Below are positions 17,600 to 24,593 of a stretch of 64,000 nt of DNA, in pieces. Numbering within the stretch: the stretch's first letter is position 1; the number at the start of each line of letters is the position of its first letter. The position numbers were made by a program, and so were the translations under genes. Below the pieces are notes generated by a model that saw only the letters and a list, made by a program, of their open reading frames with translations, made no database searches and was not told where the DNA came from. The stretch is taken from contig JAXLQJ010000015.1 in assembly GCA_046331705.1 (NCBI GenBank), forward strand, positions 62,001 through 126,000, in the 5' to 3' direction. This DNA comes from JADJOY01 sp046331705 [NCBI: bacterium] (GTDB taxonomy: Bacteria; JADJOY01).

Positions 17600-18295
17600 T
17601 CACCACCGGTAGAAGCTCATCATCGCGAAGAAGATCAGAAAGCCCGCGATCACCAGGAACTCGAGCGGAAACCAATCGCCGCTGCGGGTTCCGGAGCGTT
17701 CGGGCGGTACCGGCGCGCCCTCGACCAGCATTGCCTCGATCAGCGAGCGCAGCGGCCCGTCGAGGCCGATCGCCGGCGGCACGTAGCGCACCCGGAGGTG
17801 GGCCACCGCTGCCCCGGCAGCTCCCCCCGTGGTGAGCGTCGCCCACAGGCGCTTGGGGCGAATGCGACGATCCCAGGCCGAGGGGTTGCCGCCCTGGTAC
17901 GCGACCAGGTCGGCGCCGCCGCGCTCGGGCTCGAGCCGAAAGCCCTCCTCGATCAGCCGGTGCCGCAGCCACCGCAGCGCGTCGTCGCGCTCCCCGACCG
18001 GCAGCTCGAGGTCGAAGCGGATCCCGGAGCAGCCCGGGATCTTGCCGACGATCCACGCCACCAGATGCACGAGCCCCAGGGCCGCGGCCATCTCCCCGGC
18101 GCCACGGACCCCCTGGGCCAGCGCGCCGCCGATGGTGCCCTGCGTCAGCGCGCCGATGCCGAACGCGGCGAGCCCCATCGCCAGGGCCACGTCCAAGACG
18201 AGCGGGACGCGCTCGATCCAGACCCGGCGGGTCTGCATCCGCCAGATCAGATAGGCGAGGGCGACGAGCATGCCGAGCGCGCCGACGGTACGCAT
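17600..18295 (-). CDS. Membrane protein, unknown (C-terminal tail anchor)
   Basis: 231 residues. Hydrophobic stretches lie at about 3-18, 30-55 and 75-90, then a soluble middle part, and a final helix (FLVIAGFLIFFAMMSF) at the very C-terminus. No known family. It starts 37 bp after the stop of the cation exporter gene on the same strand, so it is probably the last gene of the FAD dehydrogenase / exporter / membrane protein unit. A role beside metal export is only suggested by position. Confidence 0.73.
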   Translation of the reverse strand: MRTVGALGMLVALAYLIWRMQTRRVWIERVPLVLDVALAMGLAAFGIGALTQGTIGGALAQGVRGAGEMAAALGLVHLVAWIVGKIPGCSGIRFDLELPVGERDDALRWLRHRLIEEGFRLEPERGGADLVAYQGGNPSAWDRRIRPKRLWATLTTGGAAGAAVAHLRVRYVPPAIGLDGPLRSLIEAMLVEGAPVPPERSGTRSGDWFPLEFLVIAGFLIFFAMMSFYRW

Positions 18296-18332
18296 GGGCG
18301 GTTCTCGTCCGAGGCGCGTGGCGGCGCGCCGG

Positions 18333-19358
18333 TTACGGCGACTCCGGTGTCGAGCGGTGGAGCTCCACGGTGACGTGGCAGACGTCTTCGACGGCGCGGA
18401 TCCGCTCGCGATGCTGCGTGGCGCCGCGTTCCTCGCTGTCGGCGATGGCCGCCACGCACGCGCGCCGGTTCGGGCCGATCTCCCAGAGGTGAAGGTCGAG
18501 CACCTGGCTGGTACCGTCGGCCTCGAGCGCCTGGCGAAGGCGGGCGAGCCGCCCAGGGTCGATGGCGGCGTCGAGGAGCTGCAGCGCCGAGCCGCGCGCG
18601 AGATCCACCGCCCAGCGAGTGATGACGATCCCGCCCACGAGGCCCATCATCGGGTCGAGAAACGTCCAGCCGAGGAAGCTGCCGGCGAGCAGCGCGGCGA
18701 TCGCGAGGACGCTGGTGAACGCGTCGGCGATCACGTGCAGGTAAGCCGAGCGCAAGTTGTGATCGTGATGCGGGTGCCGCGCCGCGATTCGCTCGCCGGC
18801 GACGTGGCCAGGGTCGTGCGCGTGATCGTGCTCGTCCGCGGGGGGGTGGTGGGCGTGATCGTGGTCGTGGTCGTGGTGGCCGGCGTCGAGCACCAGCGCG
18901 CACGCCAAGTTCACGCCGAGGCCGAGCACGGCGATGGGGAGCGCCTCGCGGAACTGGATGGACACGGGGTCGACCAGGCGCTGGATCGACTCGACTCCCA
19001 TCCACAACGCCACGCAACCGAGCAGCACCGCGCTGGTGTAGCCGGCGAGCGCATAGGTCTTGCCGGTGCCGAAGCTGAAGCGCGCATCGCGGGATCGCTG
19101 GCGTGCGAACGCGTAAGCGAAAGCCGAGAGTCCCAGGGCGCCCGCGTGGGTGGCCATGTGCCAGCCGTCGGCGACCAGCGCCAGCGAGCCCGTGAGCTTC
19201 CCGATCGCCAGCTCGAGCACCATCATCCCGGTGGTCACGGCGACCACGATCCGGGTGCGCGCCTCCGCGCGCTCGACGCCGGCGTGCGAGTCGTGGTCGT
19301 TGCCGAGCGCCGGCGCTGGGTCGGCCGGCGCGCGCTCGCGGTGCGATCCCCCGCTCAT
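18333..19358 (-). CDS. dmeF: Cation diffusion facilitator, DmeF-type Co/Ni/Zn exporter
   Basis: 341 residues. Six transmembrane helices are predicted from about residue 30; the first site residues sit in DGWHMATHAG (HxxxH variant typical of the DmeF group) and the second in HVIADAFTSV. Between helices 4 and 5 is a cytosolic His/Asp-rich loop (GHHDHDHDHAHH and later HPHHDH), the hallmark of metal-sensing loops in this family. The C-terminal ~80 residues form the cytosolic ferredoxin-like dimer domain. Exchange of divalent metal for protons across the inner membrane. Start ATG overlaps the preceding FAD gene stop (ATGA), so they are co-translated. Confidence 0.94.
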   Translation of the reverse strand: MSGGSHRERAPADPAPALGNDHDSHAGVERAEARTRIVVAVTTGMMVLELAIGKLTGSLALVADGWHMATHAGALGLSAFAYAFARQRSRDARFSFGTGKTYALAGYTSAVLLGCVALWMGVESIQRLVDPVSIQFREALPIAVLGLGVNLACALVLDAGHHDHDHDHAHHPPADEHDHAHDPGHVAGERIAARHPHHDHNLRSAYLHVIADAFTSVLAIAALLAGSFLGWTFLDPMMGLVGGIVITRWAVDLARGSALQLLDAAIDPGRLARLRQALEADGTSQVLDLHLWEIGPNRRACVAAIADSEERGATQHRERIRAVEDVCHVTVELHRSTPESP

Positions 19359-20956
19359 GGCTCGCTCTCGATCCCGAGCGTGTGCAGCACCCGCCTCGCC
19401 GCGCGCATGCCGTCGAGCGCCGCGGTGGTGATCCCGCCCGCGTAGCCGGCGCCTTCGCCGGCGGGGAAGAGGCCGCGCACACCCTCCGCCTCGCCGCCGT
19501 CGTCCCGTGGGATGCGGATGGGCGACGAGGTGCGGGTCTCCACCCCGACCAGCACAGCCTCGTCGCTGGCGAACCCGGGCATCTGCTCGCCGAATCGCCG
19601 CAACCCGTCGCGCAGCGGCGCGACCACCCACTCGGGCAGGCAGCGTTCGAGGGCGGTCGGTGTGACGCCGGGACGGTAGCTCGTCCGCAGCTCCGCATCG
19701 CTCGACCGGCCGGCCACGAAATCCACGAGGCGCTGGGCGGGCGCCCGATAGTCGCCGCCGCCGAGGGCGAACGCCGCTTGCTCCCAGCGGCGCTGGAACG
19801 CGACCCCGGCGAGCGGATCGGCGTCACCGCCGAAGTCCGCGGGGTCCACCGTGACGACCACGCCGCTGTTGGCTCGCGGCGCCGCGCGCGAGTGCGCGCT
19901 CATGCCGTTGGTGACCACGGCGTCGATCTCGCTGGTGGCCGCCAGGATTCGTCCGCCCGGGCACATGCAGAAAGTGTACACACCGCGTCCCGCGATCTGC
20001 GCCGTGAGGTTGTAGTCGGCGGGCGGCAGCGCGGCGGCGGCGCGCTCGCGGCGCGAGCCGTATCGCGCCACGTCCACGCACCATTGGGGATGCTCGATGC
20101 GAACGCCGATGGCAAAGGGCTTTGCTTGCAGCCGGATTCCCGCGCGATCGAGCTCGGCGAAGGTGTCGCGCGCGCTGTGCCCGGTGGCGAGAACCACCGC
20201 CGGCGGCCGCAGCGTCGCGCCGCTCGACAGCACCAGCTCGGCGAGCCGGCCCTGGGCGACCTCGAAGCGCTGGGCGCGTTCGCCGAAGCGCTCGCTCACC
20301 CCGGCGTCGCGAAACCGCTCGCGCAGGTTGCGAAGCACGTGCCGCAGCCGATCCGTTCCGATGTGCGGCCGGCCGTCGGTGAGGATCTCGGAGGGCGCGC
20401 CGAACTCGACGAAGCGGCGCAGCACGCGCTCCAGATCGGGCTCGCGTCGGCGCGTGTAGAGCTTGCCGTCGGAGAACGTGCCCGCGCCGCCCTCACCGAA
20501 CTGGATGTTGCTCTCGGGATCGAAGGCGCCGCCACGGAAGAAGCGCGCCACGTCGCGGGAGCGTTGCTCGACGGCCTGGCCGCGCTCGACGAGCAGCGGC
20601 ACCACGCCGGCTTCGAGGAAGGTCAGCACGGCGAAGAGCCCCGCCGGCCCCGCGCCGATCACCACCGGCTGGACGTCGCCGCGCCGGCGGCCGACGCGAA
20701 ACGGCGCGGGCGTCGCGGGGGCGCGCGTGATCCGCGCGCCGGTGGCGCGCGCGAGCACCTCGTCCTCCGCGTCCACCTCCACGTCGACCGTCACGACCCA
20801 GATCGGAGGTCGTCGCCGCGCGTCGAGCGAGCGCCGTACCAGCGTCACACCGCGAATCGCCGACGGCGCGATGCTCAGCGCTCGCGCGGCCGTTTCCCGC
20901 CAGCCCTGGGCGTCGTCGCGCGACCGGCACCTCAGATCACGGATGCGGATCGGCAT
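19355..20956 (-). CDS. FAD-dependent dehydrogenase (COG2509 type)
   Basis: 533 residues from ATG 20956. An N-terminal ~95-residue domain precedes the FAD-binding site PVVIGAGPAGLFAV; GRP-HIGTDRL, VVLATGHSARDTF, the family signature TFCMCPGG and the C-terminal FPAGEGAGYAGGI motif follow. These mark the COG2509 family of flavoproteins, whose substrates are unknown. Cytosolic. First gene of the leftward unit that includes the DmeF-type exporter. An extension of the frame upstream of 20956 lacks conserved sequence. Confidence 0.93.
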   Translation of the reverse strand: MPIRIRDLRCRSRDDAQGWRETAARALSIAPSAIRGVTLVRRSLDARRRPPIWVVTVDVEVDAEDEVLARATGARITRAPATPAPFRVGRRRGDVQPVVIGAGPAGLFAVLTFLEAGVVPLLVERGQAVEQRSRDVARFFRGGAFDPESNIQFGEGGAGTFSDGKLYTRRREPDLERVLRRFVEFGAPSEILTDGRPHIGTDRLRHVLRNLRERFRDAGVSERFGERAQRFEVAQGRLAELVLSSGATLRPPAVVLATGHSARDTFAELDRAGIRLQAKPFAIGVRIEHPQWCVDVARYGSRRERAAAALPPADYNLTAQIAGRGVYTFCMCPGGRILAATSEIDAVVTNGMSAHSRAAPRANSGVVVTVDPADFGGDADPLAGVAFQRRWEQAAFALGGGDYRAPAQRLVDFVAGRSSDAELRTSYRPGVTPTALERCLPEWVVAPLRDGLRRFGEQMPGFASDEAVLVGVETRTSSPIRIPRDDGGEAEGVRGLFPAGEGAGYAGGITTAALDGMRAARRVLHTLGIESEP

Positions 20957-21082
20957 GGCTCGGGACGGCTGCGGCGGCTGGTGAGTGGACGCGCACCTTT
21001 TCCGATGAGGGTGCCGGAGGATAGAACCACGTCGCCGTCGGAGCGCGCGGATTACCACGCGCGCCGCGGGAGGAACAAACCG

Positions 21083-21547
21083 ATGCGCAAGATGCTCACG
21101 CTTTCGTTCGTGTGGCTGGCGACCGTCACGGGGTGCGCGTATCTCGGGCAGGTTTCACCGGACGACATCAAGGTGAAGGTGCTCGACGTGGACGTAGGCG
21201 TGCCGCGCTCGGGCGGATTGCCGCTCAACTTCCGGGTCTTGCTCACGAACTTCTCCGGGGCGACCCAGAAGATTCACGCGGTGACCTACCGCTTGCGCGT
21301 CAACGAGGAACAGTTCCTATCGGGCGACGTCACCACGCCGATCGTGCTCGAGCAGAACGCGCAGACCGAGGTGGAGCTGCCCCTCCAGGTGAACTACGAG
21401 TCGATCGGCAAGACGCTCAAGTCGTTGGTGCGGCTCACCAAGAACCGCTACGTGCTCGAGGGCGACGTGGTCGTCGACTCGCTCTTCGGGAACGTGCGCG
21501 TGCCTTTCCGCCGCGACGGCGAGATCGGCCCGGCGGGCCTCGAATGA
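21083..21547 (+). CDS. LEA14/WHy-like lipoprotein
   Basis: 154 residues. MRKMLTLSFVWLATVTGC is a lipoprotein signal with the lipobox Cys at residue 18 and Ala at +2, so outer membrane attachment is likely. The remainder is one beta-rich domain with VPRSGGLPLNFRVLLTNFS, typical of LEA14/water-stress (WHy) domains. GGGAGG at 21068-21073 stands about 9 nt before the ATG and fixes the start. A strong hairpin follows the stop. Divergent from the FAD dehydrogenase; may head the PilT gene group if the hairpin is not terminating. Confidence 0.85.
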   Translation: MRKMLTLSFVWLATVTGCAYLGQVSPDDIKVKVLDVDVGVPRSGGLPLNFRVLLTNFSGATQKIHAVTYRLRVNEEQFLSGDVTTPIVLEQNAQTEVELPLQVNYESIGKTLKSLVRLTKNRYVLEGDVVVDSLFGNVRVPFRRDGEIGPAGLE

Positions 21548-21553
21548 ACCGTC

Positions 21554-21582
21554 GCGTCCGGCGTCCGCACGCCGCCGGACGC
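21554..21582 (+). terminator. Perfect 10-bp stem-loop after the lipoprotein gene
   Basis: GCGTCCGGCG (21554-21563) pairs with CGCCGGACGC (21573-21582) around a 9-nt loop, 6 bp after the stop. No T-tract follows, so it may slow or protect the transcript rather than end it. Confidence 0.42.
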
Positions 21583-21662
21583 AAGGCGCGTCCCGGCTGA
21601 CGGCCGCGCTCCTCCCAGTCCCGGAACCGACCGTTTCGCCGAGGGATCCCGAAGAGCCCGCC

Positions 21663-22727
21663 ATGCCACGCATCGACACCCTGCTGGGACGCGCGCGCCA
21701 ACTCGGCGCCTCCGATCTGCACATCGCCGCGGGCTCGCCACCCATGTTGCGGATCCTCGGCGACCTGAAGCGCGCCGAGGCCCCGCCGCTCGGCGACTCC
21801 GACGTCGAGGCTCTGCTGCTCGAGCTGCTCGGCCCGGAGCAGCGCGCGGAGCTCGAGACGCGCCAGAGCGTCGATCTCGCCTACGAGGTGCCGAGCGCGG
21901 GCCGTTATCGCGCCAACGTCTTTCGCGCGCGCGGCGGGCTGAACGGAGTGTTCCGCATCATCCCGTTGCGGGTGCCCACCATCGACTCGCTGGTGTTGCC
22001 CGCCAAGGTGAAGGAGCTGGTGAGCTATCCCAACGGCTTGGTGCTGGTCACCGGTCCGGCGGGGCAGGGCAAGACCTGCACGCTCGCGGCGCTGCTCAAG
22101 CTCGTGAACGAGAGCAGCGCCAAGCACATCCTCACCATCGAGGACCCGATCGAGTTCATCCATCCGCGCGGGCGCTCGCTGATCAATCAGCGCGCGGTTC
22201 GTCGCGACACCGAGACCTTCGCGTCCGCCCTGCGCGCGGCGCTGCGCGAGGATCCGGACGTCATCATGATCGGCGAGCTGCGCGACGCGGACACGATCTC
22301 GAACGCCATCCGAGCAGCGGAGACCGGGCACCTGGTGTTCGGGACGCTGATGACCACCTCGGCGCACAAGACGGTCGACCGGATCATCGACGCGTATCCC
22401 GCCAATCAGCAGTCCCAGGTGCGCACCATGCTCTCCGAGTCGTTGCGCGCGATCGTCTCGCAGAAGCTCGTGCGGCAGGCCGACGGGCACGGGATGGTCG
22501 CCGCCACCGAGATCCTCATCGCGACGCCGCCGGTGGCCAACCTGATCCGCGAGGCCAAGACGTTCCAGATCCCGTCGGTGCTGCAGACGGGTCGTGCGCT
22601 CGGCATGCACCGGCTGGAGGAATCGTTGCGCGACCTCGTGAAGCTCAACGCGATCAGTTCCGAGTCCGCGCTCGAGAAGGCGAACGATCCACGCACGCTT
22701 CGCGAGCTGCTGGGGATGCGGCCATGA
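21663..22727 (+). CDS. PilT-family ATPase with non-canonical Walker A and His box
   Basis: 354 residues, normal PilT length. N-terminal PAS-like domain (1-100), then RecA-like ATPase. Walker A is GPAGQGKT (canonical GPTGSGKS), Asp box TIEDPIE, Walker B DPDVIMIGELRD, and the C-terminal retraction motif region PVANLIREAK. In the His box, TGHLVFGTLMTTSAHKTVDR has Met where other PilT proteins have His (TLHT). The P-loop pattern GxxxxGK[ST] is kept, so ATP binding is likely. Hexameric type IV pilus retraction motor or regulator of the neighbour. Stop overlaps the next pilT start (ATGA). Confidence 0.94.
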   Translation: MPRIDTLLGRARQLGASDLHIAAGSPPMLRILGDLKRAEAPPLGDSDVEALLLELLGPEQRAELETRQSVDLAYEVPSAGRYRANVFRARGGLNGVFRIIPLRVPTIDSLVLPAKVKELVSYPNGLVLVTGPAGQGKTCTLAALLKLVNESSAKHILTIEDPIEFIHPRGRSLINQRAVRRDTETFASALRAALREDPDVIMIGELRDADTISNAIRAAETGHLVFGTLMTTSAHKTVDRIIDAYPANQQSQVRTMLSESLRAIVSQKLVRQADGHGMVAATEILIATPPVANLIREAKTFQIPSVLQTGRALGMHRLEESLRDLVKLNAISSESALEKANDPRTLRELLGMRP

Positions 22728-23938
22728 GCAATGCGATCCACACCCTCATTCGCGAGCTCAAGGAGCGCCGCGGCTCGGACCTCCACCTCTCGCCGGGCTA
22801 CCCGATCATCATGCGGCTCAACGGCGAGCTCACCGAGCGCGACGCGACGGTGCTCACGCCCGCGCACACGCAAGGTTGGATCGAGACGCTGCTCGATGCC
22901 CGGCTGCGCGCCGATTTCGAGCGCACCGGCGAGGCGGACTTCGCGATCGAGGTGCCGAGCGTCGCGCGGGCGCGCGCCAACGTGTTCCGAACCCAACGCG
23001 GCTGGGCCGGTGTCTTCCGGCTGATCCCCGAGCAGATCCCATCGGTGGACGATCTGTCGCTGCCGCCGGCGATCCAGGGGATCTCGAAGCTGCGCAGCGG
23101 CATGGTGCTGGTGACCGGGCCGACCGGCAGCGGCAAGAGCACGACGCTCGCGGCGATCATCGACGCGATCAATCGGGAGCGGGAAGCGCACATCCTGACC
23201 ATCGAGGATCCCATCGAGTTCGTGCACCCGAACAAGCGCGCCCACGTCACTCAGCGGGCGGTGGGCATCCACGCGCCGTCGTTCGCGGAAGCGATTCGCG
23301 CCGCCGGCCGCGAGGACCCGGACGTGATCCTGGTGGGCGAGATGCGCGACCTGGACACGATCTCGCAGGCGCTCACCTGCGCCGAGTTCGGGATCCTGGT
23401 GTTCGGCACCCTGCACACCAACTCGGCGCCCAAGAGCGTCGACCGCATCGTCGACAGCTTCCCCGCCGATCAGCAGAGCCAGGTGCGCTCGATGCTCGCC
23501 GAATCGCTCAAGTTCGTGGTGGCGCAGCGCTTGATGCGGACCAAGGATGGCCAGGGGCGGGTCGGGGCTTTCGAGATCCTGATCTCGAGCCCGGCGATCG
23601 CGAACCTGATCCGCGAGGGCAAGACGGCGCAGCTCCAGAGCGTGATGCAGACGGGCACGCAGGCGGGCATGCAGACCATGGATCAAGCGCTCGCGAAGCT
23701 GGTGGCCGCCGCGAAGGTCTCCGTCGAGGACGCGATGGAATGCGCGACCGATCCGGTGGCCTTGCAGCGGCTGGCCGGCGGCGCCGGCATGCCCGTGGGC
23801 GGCCCGGTGACCCCGAGCCCGCGTCCCAGCCCGATGGCCGCGGCGCCGGGGACTCGCCCCCCCCCGGGAACGCAACCGCCCGGGACGCGTTCGGGAGGCA
23901 CGGGCGGCCCGGGACGACCCCCGGGAACGGGACGCTGA
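22724..23938 (+). CDS. pilT: PilT-family twitching motility ATPase with Pro/Gly-rich tail
   Basis: 404 residues. Canonical Walker A GPTGSGKST, Asp box TIEDPIEF, Walker B DPDVILVGEMRD, FGTLHTNSAPKSVDR and PAIANLIREGK. The first His of the His box is replaced: FGILVFGTLHT instead of TGHLVFGTLHT. After the ATPase core (ends near residue 345) comes a ~55-residue tail rich in Pro, Gly and Thr that PilT normally lacks and that may tether the motor. Translationally coupled to the first PilT paralogue, so a hetero-oligomer like PilT/PilU is plausible. Powers type IV pilus retraction in the cytoplasm at the pilus base. Confidence 0.94.
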   Translation: MSNAIHTLIRELKERRGSDLHLSPGYPIIMRLNGELTERDATVLTPAHTQGWIETLLDARLRADFERTGEADFAIEVPSVARARANVFRTQRGWAGVFRLIPEQIPSVDDLSLPPAIQGISKLRSGMVLVTGPTGSGKSTTLAAIIDAINREREAHILTIEDPIEFVHPNKRAHVTQRAVGIHAPSFAEAIRAAGREDPDVILVGEMRDLDTISQALTCAEFGILVFGTLHTNSAPKSVDRIVDSFPADQQSQVRSMLAESLKFVVAQRLMRTKDGQGRVGAFEILISSPAIANLIREGKTAQLQSVMQTGTQAGMQTMDQALAKLVAAAKVSVEDAMECATDPVALQRLAGGAGMPVGGPVTPSPRPSPMAAAPGTRPPPGTQPPGTRSGGTGGPGRPPGTGR

Positions 23939-24001
23939 GGGCGCCGAGCGGAGTTATCGTCGCGCGGCCGTGCACTCGCGCCCGCGCCGCAGGAGGGGAA
24001 G

Positions 24002-24481
24002 ATGGAGACGCGCAGCAGTCTTTACGTCGGTAAGGAGCACGTTGCGCTGACGCTCCAGCTTCAGGGCGGCACGGTGCTCGCCGGAAACGTCTTCCTGTTT
24101 CCCGAGAGTGGTCCGGGCGTGTTCCTGTGGTCGCGACTGCTTCAGTTCATGAACGATCCCAGCCCGTATTTTCCGTTCGAGGCGCGGGAAGGCGGCATCG
24201 TGCTGGTCACGCGCCGCGCGGTGATGCGCGTGACGCTCGGGGGCGCCGAGACGAACGAAGAGGATCCCGCGATCTATTTCGTCAGCGCAGCGCGCGCTCG
24301 CTTCCTGCTGACCGACGGCTCCTCGATCGACGGCCGCGTGTTCATCGACTCGAAGCCGCCCAACACCCGCATCAGCGACTTCCTCTGCAAGCCCGAGCCG
24401 TTCTTCCACGTGGTCGACGAGCGCGGCCACGAGATCCTCAACAAGGAATCGGTGCCGCTCGTCTATCCGCTCCCGGGGTGA
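24002..24481 (+). CDS. Conserved-looking hypothetical protein downstream of pilT pair
   Basis: 159 residues, no signal peptide or membrane helix, beta-rich. Not recognised as a named family. Purine-rich AGGAGGGGAAG directly before ATG 24002 fixes the start. The protein has two similar halves: each has a glycine-rich turn followed by V/L-x-G-x-V-F (LAGNVFLFPE and IDGRVFIDSK) and an F-L/P rich strand, suggesting an internal duplication of a beta-barrel or PilZ-like fold; that fold is a guess. Same strand and 63 bp after pilT, so it likely shares the transcript and may control the motor. Confidence 0.78.
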   Translation: METRSSLYVGKEHVALTLQLQGGTVLAGNVFLFPESGPGVFLWSRLLQFMNDPSPYFPFEAREGGIVLVTRRAVMRVTLGGAETNEEDPAIYFVSAARARFLLTDGSSIDGRVFIDSKPPNTRISDFLCKPEPFFHVVDERGHEILNKESVPLVYPLPG

Positions 24482-24522
24482 GCGGCGCCCCGCGAGGGCG
24501 TGGCCGGACCTGCTGGTCGATC

Positions 24523-24560
24523 CAAAGAAAACGGGCACCCGGCTCTCGGCCGGGTGCCCG
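24523..24560 (-). terminator. Intrinsic terminator, convergent genes
   Basis: CGGGCACCCGG (24532-24542) pairs with CCGGGTGCCCG (24550-24560). Read leftward it is followed by TTTTCTTTGG (24530 down to 24521), the classic form, so it ends the DUF11 gene at 24594. On the right strand the tail is only TCGTTCG, weaker but able to stop the pilT-group transcript. Confidence 0.82.
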
Positions 24561-24593
24561 TCGTTCGTCACGCCGAGGGCGTGAGCGAGCGGA

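Noticed and set aside
18770-18900. His-rich coding stretch considered as an independent metal-binding peptide
   Set aside because: It is the cytosolic loop of the DmeF-type exporter in the correct frame.
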